A DNA stretch of 64,000 nt, from contig CM067086.1 in the NCBI GenBank assembly GCA_034008185.1, positions 15,599,507 through 15,663,506 of the forward strand, written 5' to 3'. Under the pieces are notes generated by a model. It saw nothing but the letters and a program-made list of their open reading frames with translations. It ran no database searches and was not told where the DNA came from. Position numbers and translations under genes: made by a program. Below are positions 38,301 to 48,030 of the stretch, piece by piece. The stretch is from Gorsachius magnificus. Lineage: Eukaryota > Chordata > Aves > Pelecaniformes > Ardeidae. Positions within the stretch are counted from its first letter, which is position 1. Each line of letters opens with the position of its first letter.

Positions 38301-40513
38301 GGCTGGTGAATGAAGAATATATTGGAGCTCAGGTTCCCCTCCTCCTCCTCCCCCAGTGCTTCAGAAGAAAATAAAATAAAAAACCTGCAGACAAGTCCAG
38401 GTTTTTCTGCGGCTGTAGTCTCCAAAGAGCTCCGGAGAGATCACAGATGTGGTTTCACATTTCAGGTTTAACTGTGGTGTAATAACTACAGTATTATCTG
38501 TGGGAGAAATGCAAGTGGGGAAAGAGTCATTAATTGACAGTGAAAAGTTCAACCTATGCGCTGCGTGTTTGTTTTTTTAAGCAGCTGAATGTTTAGCCAA
38601 ACCATATTTTAACTTTTAACTGCAGCCCTGAAGGTTATGATAATCTTTGATACACTAAAACCTAGGAGCTTTACAGGAAAGGAAATGTAGATACATGTTT
38701 CAGAAAGGTCAGTCATAGAAAAGCAGAAACGCTTGTGATTTAGTTAAAGCGAAGAGACATGCTTCAGTTTTAATTCAGTTACATACAAGCCCCCTGTGAG
38801 GTACGCTGACCTTGCTTTACCACATACGAGCTTTTTTAAGTGTTTCTGTGGGTGCAGAATAAGCCAGCAGCGAGAGGTGAAGCTTCATTGCTGTGCACGC
38901 GAGGAACCCATAGCTCACGTAACATGTTTTGATGAACATCTAGTTTTCCCATCTTCTTTGAGTGTTCATCCAGCATCCAGGAGGTCTGCTAGGTTGAACG
39001 AGTCCCTATGTGTGTGTGGTATAAGCCTCAGTTCAGTAGGAGTACATGGGATACGTCTCGTATTTGTTACTAAGGCACCGGTGACCTTCCTGCTCCTATA
39101 TCAGCGGCGCCTGCTGTTTTCCTATACTGCCTGTTGTCAGGAATTCAGACCATACGCATAACTGGGTGTAATCTTAATTGGTCAAATTATTGTCTCTGGA
39201 AAACAAAATAATTACAAAAAAAAAAAAATCAGAGATGTAATCTCAGCAGGAAATTTCCACTTAAATGCATATTTGAGACTGAATAATGCATAATTTAGAG
39301 GGTGCAGAAGGCAGATTACATGAAATGTAGCTCTTAATGATCTCTCGCTTTTTAACAGGTATGCTTTTATTTAAGGTTGGTTTGTGGTTGGTTTTTTCTC
39401 CCAATTTTTATTTTTTATTCTCAGAACTGCCATACACAGAAGACCGCAGGAGTAGCTTGAACTCTCAGAAAGATGCCCCCAAATGACTAGGGCTAGGACA
39501 GGAGTATCCTACCTAGAAAATGAAGCAACCCAGTCTAAATCTGTTGCCTGGGCTCTAGGAAACACACAAATGGCTAAAACCTCTTAAAATTAGTATACTA
39601 ACAGGTGTATAAAAAGTTGTTAGTAACAGGTGTAAATATTATAGTATCTCTTCAGAACAAGTGCTCCTACGTGATAAGGAGGGACTTTATTATAATATAC
39701 CTGCAGCAAAATGATTCAGTTTGGCTGTTATGCATTGAAAAAGTACTCCTGGAAGGTCTGCTTTTCATTACCATGTGCCTGGGTCGATGGGTAAATCGGT
39801 GTCGCTGAACAACGCTATGCTATCATGGTGGAGACCAAGGTTCTCTGTTTTCCTTAAGAAATACTAAATGAATTTTAAATTATAAGACCTATTGAAAAAG
39901 TCACCGTGAGGCTCAACATTGTGCCGTCAGGACCTCTAGGAGGACCAGAAGTTCAAAGCCAAGTTATGTGACAATGTTCTGATGTTAAAAGTGCTAAAAG
40001 GAGCAAGTTTGAGTTTCGTGATGTCCTGTAGCACAGAGGGTGCTTGTAACTGCAGCATGGTACAGCCCTCCTGTTGAGCTGTTCCCCACTAGCTGCCCTG
40101 GGCTGTGAGAGGTGGGCTCTTGCCTCCAGAAAACTGTTGAGGTTTTTGCTTGTTTCAGTAGGTAACATAAGGAAGGAGTTCCTATGTTTGAACATCCCCA
40201 AACTTTGAAAAAAAGGCTTTCAATTTAGACTGTGTTATTTTAACTTTTTTCCCTTTCTCTCTAGTGAGTAAATGCCCCCAGGGCTGAATACTCCTAAAGT
40301 ACAAAAAGAGCATAGGATAATATTAATCTAAATTCAAACATACAGATTAGTGTATGTATGTATTTGAACCAGTTTGTTTTAGAGGCGTCCCCTTCAAAAA
40401 GGCTGTCTGCAAGTCATTTCTGAAGCACAGAAATTGTTTTAATACAGAAAAATTGGAGAAGGGAAGAGATTTTTATTTCACACTGACGCAGTTCATCTTC
40501 TTTTCCCCCAAAG
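35376..40513. other. MPPED2: Intronic sequence immediately upstream of first visible MPPED2 exon
   Basis: No coding exon was recognised. The stretch contains a CpG-rich patch at 35590-35775 and otherwise AT-rich sequence. The last bases before the exon form a normal acceptor: a pyrimidine tract, TCTTCTTTTCCCCCAAAG, ends at 40513. Confidence 0.55.
35590..35775. promoter_or_regulatory. Orphan CpG-rich patch, possible alternative promoter
   Basis: I count about 21 CpG dinucleotides in about 186 bp (for example CACACGCGCTCCGTCC and GTGCGCGGCGTTCGGGGCGG), in flanks that are CpG-poor. GC-box-like GGGGCGG is present at the right edge. The patch lies about 5 kb upstream of the first visible MPPED2 exon. 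Vertebrate CpG clusters often mark promoters or enhancers that are unmethylated in the germline. No TATA box, start codon context or donor site was identified that would define a transcript. Confidence 0.4.
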
Positions 40514-40629
40514 GACACCCTGGTTTAATGGATGGGGCTTTAACCTACCCAGAGGTCAGTCTTTGCTAGACAAGTGGAACCTTATTCCTGAGGGAATTGA
40601 TATACTAATGACACATGGACCTCCCCTTG
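40514..40629 (+). CDS. MPPED2: MPPED2 coding exon (about residues 180-217), metallophosphoesterase domain
   Basis: The exon is 116 nt. It opens with the last base of a split Trp codon, then reads TPWFNGWGFNLPRGQSLLDK and continues WNLIPEGIDILMTHGPPL, and closes with the first base of a Gly codon. MPPED2 is a class III cyclic-nucleotide-phosphodiesterase-like metallophosphoesterase, cytosolic as far as known, and enriched in brain. The His of MTHGPP, about residue 213, is one of the metal ligands of the dinuclear site. The exon is bounded by a pyrimidine tract with AAAG at the acceptor and GTAAGT at the donor. The sequence fits MPPED2 better than its paralogue MPPED1, chiefly because of the residues in the following exons. 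Upstream exons with the remaining metal ligands (DxH, GD, GNHE) are not in the window. Confidence 0.96.
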
Positions 40630-43260
40630 GTAAGTGAAATAAAAACTGCGTGTGATTTTTTGCATGAGCATTTCACTGTCAAAATGAGCAAAAATTATTA
40701 ATGCTATAAACTGTACTGTAATCACACCCTAACTCAAAACGATAAATTAAAAAGCATTTTCGGAAGAAGTGTAAAGCGATGATTAGGCTTAGCAGATCTG
40801 TTGAACTTCCAGGTGTTTTCTCAACAAAAGCTAAATTTTTTGGTTAAACTCAAGCTAGGGAAGATCAAATATCTGACTCCATAGCCATTACAGTTCGACA
40901 TTTTGTTTAAGAACATCTGACAAACAGTTTCCGATCCCATGATTTTTCAGAGATGGACTAAAACTTTTAAAACATTTTTGCACTACAGTGGTGTTTCCTT
41001 AAGGTTTTGGAGTATGCAGTCAAAAGCTCAGGAGCATGTAGTCACATATTCTCCTTGATAATGTCCTTGTAAATGTAAAATATGTAACAGTAGTTTTAAA
41101 GATACTAATTGGTTTATAGCAAATTTGTGAAGGAATAAAATTATGTTCTCAGATAATTGTTCCTTACTCAAACTAAGGAATCTATGAAAATTTTTTTTTT
41201 TAAAGTTGAAGTTTTTCATTTAGTTAAAGTTTGCTTGCCTTGTAAATGTAATTCACTGATCGCCATTTTAATTCTAAGTCCTAAACTAAATTCTGATGGT
41301 CTCAAAAAGACGCTATGGTGATCGTTCAGCAGAGGCAGGAGTACTCAGTTTTGGCATATCTAAAGTCATTAAAGCCCATGCTAAAACCATTTGAAAATTC
41401 CCACTGTTTTTTCCCTATCCTGTACCCCACAAGATAGTTTTGGATATTATTTACTACTTTTCTTTAAGATTTATGTGGCAAGCAGTCTAGGACCACATTT
41501 TAAATATTTCAGCTGGTTTCGCAACAACTGTGCATCTGCCTTTTATGAATATGGCTTTATCAGGATAAGAAAGTGTTGGCCTCTTCTTCATTACCGTTAC
41601 TGTTAGTAGACTGTGATTTTGTCAGAGTTTTAGTGACCTCTTGAAGTCCAAGGCGTCAGATCATCACATGGTCACATGTAGTCTCTGACTTCTGAGATGG
41701 TAATGAATATAAAAAAAACTTGCCAGAATTGTGAGGTGCCATTACAAAACAGCATTGAAATGCTACCAGTCTGGCTCAGTGCTCTCATAGAGCTTCTCGG
41801 CGACCGTGGAGGCAGGGATTAATGCGTGCTTATGTTTTGTACCACAGTTAAGAGTCAGCAATCTAAGCAGAGCTGAGGAAGAAAAAAAGTCCAGAAAGTT
41901 TCTGACCAGTAAAGTACTTACCACATCCCAGTTACTGTTTTAATACCACTTAGAGAATGTTGTAAGACGATCTGCAAATCCTCTTCAATCTTACTAGAGC
42001 TACCAGCGTGCTGCTTTGATGAAGCCTGATACACCATCCACTGCCAGTGGAGCGCACCAGATACTGAAAACCAACGCTTTGAATAGCACTCTTAAAAATC
42101 TGTTTATTTTCCCAAAGAAGCATGTTTATAATGTTTCCTGGGTGCTATTTTAAATGGGTCGCTAATCCATCTGCTCTGAATTGGGTTCGTATAGAAATAC
42201 TGTGATGCTGAAGACACTAATGAGTGCTTTAATTGATTAGGTGTACTTAAATTTTGGTTTTGACGGAGGCAATGAAGTTCAATTGCAAAAGGTTGGCACC
42301 ATATTTTAACTACAGATGCAGATTAGGTGTTATTACTGTGCCTAAAAGGAGGGGGCCTAAGTCTCAGCCTGCATGATAATATTAACAAAGTGCTGCTTTT
42401 TAAATTACATAAATATTCAGGGAGTTAGAACTGTAACTGGACTCCTTGTTCTCTCCAAAATTCAGTCAAGTTCATGTCGCCACATATATTTACTACCTGG
42501 GGTAAACTTGGCACGGGGTGTAATTACTTCAAAGTTAGTAGAATGGTGCTACAGTTGGATGTGGCTCCTGATTTACCTTTTACTCCTCATTCTCCTTGCC
42601 CTGCTGATCCTTATCAGTGCTAGTCCAGGCAGCAAACTTCTGTAATAACTGATGCCACGTTTTGTGCACTTTCCCATGTTATCCCTAGGACTGAGTGGCA
42701 GTGTAGTCAATTAGCACTAGCTTGTTGGATGCTATTTTGCTACGCTGCTGCTTGTTGGTGACCGGGGACTCAGAAGTTAAGCTGACATTTGCAGACCGTG
42801 GTCCTCTGGAAGTTGTGGGAGGCTGTATTTTAAATCTTTGGGGTGGCAGAAGTATCAGGTTGTAAATCAGCTGATCTTTCAGAGGTATTTTGTGTCTGGA
42901 ATAGCCACCTAGCCGGCTTGGGAAGCTGTCGGCTGTAAGAGCCAAGGGAGAGGGAAGAAAAATCTGCAGCAGTGCCGGGAATAAATGTCCCAGGGTTCCA
43001 AGGTGGATGATGAGTTTAAACCTATAGTTTAAAAAACCAAATCACATCCAGAAAAATATTAATGCAGGTGGAGGGAGGAAATCTTAAAGAAGACAAAGTG
43101 ACAGTGAAACATTTCTTAAAAGCCATTGTGTGCTTTAATGGAGAGGTTACGACTACAGATAATGTAATAAACCTTCTGTGAGTTATGACTTCCTGAAAGA
43201 CTATGTGAAACCTTACCTGAATAGAGAAAATTAATAGTATTGATTGCATTTTGCCTTCAG
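40630..43260 (+). other. MPPED2: MPPED2 intron between the two internal exons (2631 bp)
   Basis: This is a phase 1 intron starting GTAAGT and ending TTTTGCCTTCAG. I saw no gene, RNA or confident transposon inside. The block 42100-42350 is free of simple repeats and contains TTAATTGATTAGG-like homeodomain motifs; it is listed among the conserved-element candidates. Confidence 0.9.
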
Positions 43261-43374
43261 GTTTTCGAGACTGGGTTCCAAAGGAGCTGCAGAGAGTGGG
43301 TTGTGTGGAACTGTTGAACACGGTGCAGAGGCGAGTAAGGCCCAAACTCCATGTCTTTGGTGGGATTCATGAAG
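43261..43374 (+). CDS. MPPED2: MPPED2 coding exon (about residues 218-255) carrying the GGIHE motif
   Basis: The 114-nt exon completes the split Gly codon, reads FRDWVPKELQRVGCVELLNT and continues VQRRVRPKLHVFGGIHE, and ends with the first base of the next Gly codon. The GGIHE motif occupies the place of the canonical GHxH of metallophosphoesterases. Counting back from the stop in a 294-residue protein, the second Gly falls at residue 252 and the His at 254, a metal ligand. MPPED2 is known for Gly252 in place of the conserved His, which gives low phosphodiesterase activity and tight nucleotide binding. MPPED1 keeps His there, so this residue supports the MPPED2 assignment. The acceptor is TTTTGCCTTCAG and the donor GTAAGG. 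Both flanking introns are phase 1, so skipping this exon would keep the frame. Confidence 0.97.
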
Positions 43375-46300
43375 GTAAGGAGCAGCGCTACTCCTCTCTT
43401 CCATCTCAGCCTGGTTTCAAAGACGCGCGTTTCGATGGTGTGTTGCAAAGGATGGATGATGGCGTATTGGACTAAAGTCGGTAGGGAATTGAGGGGAGCA
43501 ACTGCATGCACAGCGCTTCTTAAATTTATGCCAGAGTTAAAACAGGCTGTTTCAGGAACGTGTGCTACATTTAGGCACCTACATCCTTCACTGTGCAAAG
43601 GTTGTTCTATATAGGTAATATGAAAGCAATTCAAATTTTGACAAACTTGGTTAGAGAAACAGATGAGATTCCCCGCACTTGCCAGCCAGAATGAAGATTA
43701 TTCCCATTATTCCAAGTGCAGGAGCCAAGAAAGGTGCTGCAAAAAAAAAGAAAATGGAAGGCAACTTACTGTCTGAGCTCACCTCCCTCAGCATGTAAGG
43801 AAAATCAGAAAGGAGGGCATCGTGAGTCAGACATCGGGAGGAGAGATTGCCAGAACTCACTTTGCATACATTTCTAAAAGCATCCTGTAATACAGTTTGT
43901 ACTGTGTATGTTACCTTCCAGCAGTCTCATACTTTAGAAGAGGTATTTCCTCACTGTCAGTACCAGATCAGGCAGAGTGGGAAGCTTCAGAAACAATAAG
44001 CTCAGTTTGTGGCAGTGGAAGAGACTGGAAGATTAAATCCATTTTGGAGGTACTTAAATATTTAATATAATTTTGTAGCTTTCATGTGGCTGAGAGACAA
44101 ACACTAAGATTTCTGCCTGAGAGAGAGTGTAAGACTATGTGACCCTAGAACTCAAAATTACACATTAAATGCTTTATATTGTCCCCCCTGGAGGTTTCTC
44201 CATTGACTCTAATTAGGTTCTCCATAGGCTTAAAGATTTGGAGGACTTCATAAAAGAAAAGTAAAAAAAGGACAGCTTTCTCAACTAGTGGTGTTGGTTT
44301 TTCTGAATCCCTTGTGACTTCATGCAATGAGTTTTTTGCCTGGCATCTGTAAATAAAGAGTTTATAATGGAAACATTGACATGACCTTAAGTATAGTGGC
44401 ATGAGTACCAGTCTTTTAACGCACCCAGGAAAAGATTGGAGATTTCGTATAAATATTAATCCTTGCATACAGCATGACTTCCAGCTGAACCATGTAAATT
44501 ATCTACAGCCTTTGTAGGCACATTGGATGATGAAACTTCTAGCTGTAATAGTGCAAAGTAGTGGGAGAGGAGGGTATTTTAATGTGCAAGACCATTATTG
44601 TGAGAATGCACCAAGGAACCACATGCAGCACCTTGCATTTAAATCTCATAGGAAAGGTGGTAGCACATACTAAAACTGAATGTTCAAATACATTTTTATA
44701 AGAATACTAACAAAAAAGTTACAGTCCCGTTTAGTGCTTACGCAGAAGACATGACAATGACTTGTTTCAGTACAGAAAGAAATAGCCAAGTGTTAAGAGC
44801 ATTATCTTACAGTGCAATTAATTCTCATCCAACTCCAGCTGAGATGAACGTGTCCCACATTCCATTAAATCAATGGAGGCTATACACACATTTTGGTGAT
44901 ACAGGTTTTTTTCCTGGTTGATAAGCAAGAACAACCGCAAACAAGGTTTTTCCCACCTTGAGATGATCTAAATCAAAATTGCCAGTCTAAATAAACAAAG
45001 TAATACAGGCAGACAGTGCAGCAATTCTGAAATGATTATTCTTTCTGATAGACACTGTGGGTAGCTGTATTTATCTTAGCTTTCAGACAGCGGTGATCTG
45101 TGCTGTATCATAATGGTTTAAAAGAAAAACATTTTTCCCCTGTGGGTTAGTGATGGGAAGTTCTCTTCCTCCATGAAACTGATTTTTTAATTTTTATTTA
45201 AAATACATTTAGTGCCAAATTCTTCCTAGGTTTTTTTTTTTCTAGCTTTTATGTTAGCTTTCTGTTGATGTCAGCTGAAAACAGTGGCGAAGCTTTCTCT
45301 CACCTTTTGCACTGGTGGGACTGGAGCCACTATCTCCTTACCCGTGAGAGAATGTAAGAGTGAGAGCTTCTGCCTTCTGAGTATCTCTGTACTTCTGTTA
45401 ATCATTTGTTTTCCCACATCACATTTGCTGAATGAGAGCTCAGGTGTGACTCAATTCATGGGTCATTATAGTTTGCTCCATGTGCCCAAAAGTACTGGAG
45501 TGCACAACCCTCTGTTATGTCCTATTCCTGTGTGGCAAGTGGGAGAGAAGATGGAGGCCAGCAGAGAAAGAGCATTGCTGCTGGCTTCTCAGGCGGCCAT
45601 GGAACAAGAGCGTGGCTGGCCAGATGTTTAGAAGGTTGGGAACAGTCTTCAGCATCCTGAAGCTGATGCCACAGTGTTGTTGAGGAGTCAAATCTTGGGA
45701 TGCTGAAAAACCTGTGATTAATATTCACTGCTTCTTGGTTTTTTATTTGGGAACGAGTTACCAAGATCCCCTCATAATGAAAAGCAGTCATTTGTTTAAC
45801 CTTCACCTCAATTTTCTGCTTAAGCTAGGGGTTGTCCACTGACTACCAATGCTCTGTTGTGTTTATAGCTGGAGAGTCCTTTCCTTAGTCATGATTTTCA
45901 CTGGTAGATAACTTAGATATTTTAAAGTAAATACATATGTATGTATATTTTTAACCTGCTGATGAGTTTCTGAGGTTTCACAAGCCAGTGTGAACACCAG
46001 CTTGGCAGTCCGGTGACGAGGAACGGGATGATAAGGGCTGGCATGGGGAAAGCTTACCTGGTGAGGTTCATTGCCCAGAGAGGGGCTTCTGGAGGTCTTT
46101 TGCTCCTGATTGGTCTTTTTCTTATGACACACAGGCATGCAAATTACCACTCGCTAATTAAGTAATTAGAAAAAGTACATGTGTGGTTTTGTCTCTGTTT
46201 CTGTTGTATCCAATTGCAACAGAGGATTTTCCGTGAGGGGAAATAAGTTTGTACATAAACCAAAAGCATCAGTTCTTATTTCAAATACATTACATTGTAT

Positions 46301-46472
46301 GTTTTTTTTTCAATCAAGCCTTGGTGGTAGCTTTCAAGAGCTTGTGTCATTTTGAAAGGATTAATGTAATTTTATTCCAAAGCATTGATCCCTGAAGAAG
46401 TTTTCAGTGCCGTTGCCCATGGGCAGTACCGTTTGTTTGTATTACAGTAAGTGTGACACGTTCTCCCTACAG
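43375..46472 (+). other. MPPED2: MPPED2 last intron (3098 bp)
   Basis: This is a phase 1 intron starting GTAAGG and ending with the acceptor TTCTCCCTACAG. No gene or confident transposon was found. Around 44823-44888 there is sequence with an ATTAAATCAATGGAGGC block reminiscent of the dispersed palindromic repeat, too diverged to list as a copy. Confidence 0.9.
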
Positions 46473-46591
46473 GTTATGGCATTATGACAGACGGTTACAC
46501 GACGTACATCAACGCTTCCACGTGTACAGTCAGCTTTCAACCAACCAACCCTCCAATTATATTTGACCTTCCAACCCCTCAAGGATCATGA
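46473..46591 (+). CDS. MPPED2: MPPED2 terminal coding exon (about residues 256-294) and stop
   Basis: The exon completes a split Gly codon and reads YGIMTDGYTTYINASTCTVS, then FQPTNPPIIFDLPTPQGS, followed by TGA at 46589-46591. This is the C-terminal end of the MPPED2 metallophosphoesterase fold. The Tyr-Gly directly after the GGIHE motif continues the active-site loop, and Asn-Ala-Ser lies in the terminal beta-sheet region of the family. The acceptor is TTCTCCCTACAG. The three exons in the window together give about 115 residues with no frameshift or internal stop, so the gene appears intact here. The 3' UTR follows without further splicing that I can see. Confidence 0.97.
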
Positions 46592-46683
46592 AGCACTACT
46601 GCACATTTGGAACTGGGGAAGGTCTATAAACTGCCATTTTCTAATTATAAAACTTACATTCTGTTACATGTTTATTTCAAAAC

Positions 46684-46751
46684 GGGGGGGGGGGGGGGAG
46701 AATTTGGGGGAACCATGGGGGGTTTGTTTTGGGGTGGGGTTTGGGGTGGGG
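46684..46751 (+). promoter_or_regulatory. MPPED2: G-tract cluster, G-quadruplex candidate in MPPED2 3' UTR
   Basis: The cluster begins with a G15 run, then GGGGG and GGGGGG, and ends with four G4 runs separated by T, TTT and T (46731-46751). The last four runs alone meet the usual pattern for a stable intramolecular quadruplex. They lie on the sense strand about 140 bases after the stop codon, so the structure could form in the mRNA. The function is inferred. Confidence 0.6.
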
Positions 46752-46876
46752 TTTTTTTGTAAATTGCTGGTACAAAAGAAAGAAGAAGAAAAGTTAGAGG
46801 TTGTGCTTTCTGGAAATGCAGCATTCATTTTAAATTGATAAAGCATTGTGAATTTGTAAAATGAATTTTGTTTTTC

Positions 46877-46882
46877 AATAAA
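46877..46882 (+). terminator. MPPED2: Proximal poly(A) signal AATAAA of MPPED2
   Basis: A canonical AATAAA hexamer lies about 286 bases after the stop, followed within 35 bases by TGTAAATTGTTATAGTGTTC, which is U/GU-rich. It would give a short 3' UTR. Confidence 0.5.
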
Positions 46883-47866
46883 TTTGCCATTGTAAATTGT
46901 TATAGTGTTCTCAAAAGGACAGCCAAGCTTTCTTTTAATAAGTGAGAGACCTTATTTTAATATTATAGTATAAGCTAAAAAATAGGCAGCATTTAAAAAC
47001 ACCCAAATTTGCACAAGTTATGTTATTGTCAGGGTTTTTTAAGTGTCTTCTTTTTTCCCTAGGTCTAAATGTTAGCTTTTCATCTCCATTTATATCAAAT
47101 TTTTTTTTAGGAGTGCAAACAATATTTTGGGGTCCATTTACCTCTTGATATGTGTGCACGTACTGAAACTTGTTTCTATTTCCAGTAGAATGCAGCAAGG
47201 GGAAAATAGACTTTTCAGTTGTTTGTCTCTACCTGCTTTTATACGTTAAAGACTGATATAGATAGCCACAGCCTGTATGTGATATCTACCTTTTATTGTT
47301 TGTTTTTAAGTTATTTTAGCTTTAAAAGACTGGGGGTGAAAGCTGCAAAGAGCAGGTATTTCATGCAGTAAAAAAAATGTAAATGCGGACTCCTTTTAAA
47401 TATGAATTTATATATATATGTATTTTTTGTGCATTATAACTAAGCTAGGATTTAATATTGCCAGTATAGCATCTGCAAAATTATGCTGTACAACACATCT
47501 AAATTATGAAGGATGTGACACATTTTCCAAGTGCTCAAGGCCTTCAAGAGCCCGAGTTAAATCTTTGTCGTAGTTCAGGCATGTATAGAGTCAAATGGAT
47601 ACAATCAAGCCTAACTAAAATAAGGCTTAGTTGTCCTTTATATTTAAATATTCTTCTTGTCTTTTTATTTCCTTTTTCTTATTTTGCACTGTGTGTAAAT
47701 GCAATCTCGCTAGCACAAAATATTGTTGCAGATAGTTATTTCTGTTCTACCACTGTAAATGCTATTGGGCTTTGTTCTGTTTTATGTTACCTTGTTAATG
47801 GAATTTAGAAAAGCAGTTGTTTCTTTAAATTTATTGTGATATTATATCTAGCGGCCTTTATATGCA

Positions 47867-47872
47867 AATAAA
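47867..47872 (+). terminator. MPPED2: Distal poly(A) signal AATAAA of MPPED2
   Basis: A canonical AATAAA sits in TATGCAAATAAAATTGCAAG, followed by a T-rich region. It would give a 3' UTR of about 1.3 kb. Further AATAAA hexamers at 47981-47986 and 48025-48030 are alternative or redundant sites. Confidence 0.55.
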
Positions 47873-48030
47873 ATTGCAAGATTTTTAAATATGTGGTTTA
47901 AGGGAATTTTGCATTTTTCTGTGGCATTAAGAGTTGGGAGGGGGCAGTGATAAGGGTTAGTAAGAACTTTTCTATTTCTCAATAAATTTTTATGGCTTGC
48001 CATTCATAGGATGTCGGCTGGGTCAATAAA

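Larger units (their letters stand above)
46592..47890 (+). other. MPPED2: MPPED2 3' UTR (to the stronger distal poly(A) signal)
   Basis: This non-coding stretch follows the stop codon. A G-rich cluster lies at 46684-46751, a proximal AATAAA at 46877 and a distal AATAAA at 47867. It is AT-rich with several TTTTTAAAT and TTATTGTGAT-type segments. The end is inferred from the distal signal; later AATAAA motifs at 47981 and 48025 could extend it. Confidence 0.65.

Noticed and set aside
1..40513. Upstream MPPED2 exons (GNHE block and segment ending GAPW)
   Set aside because: I searched for the expected codon patterns at candidate AACCATGAA-like and TATGG-like sites. None gave the right residues with a suitable donor.
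40354..40569. 71-codon + strand frame overlapping the first visible MPPED2 exon
   Set aside because: It uses a different frame from the conserved MPPED2 reading and begins in the intron.
43257..43634. 125-codon minus-strand frame opposite an MPPED2 exon
   Set aside because: It is the shadow of the real coding exon at 43261-43374 extended into the intron.
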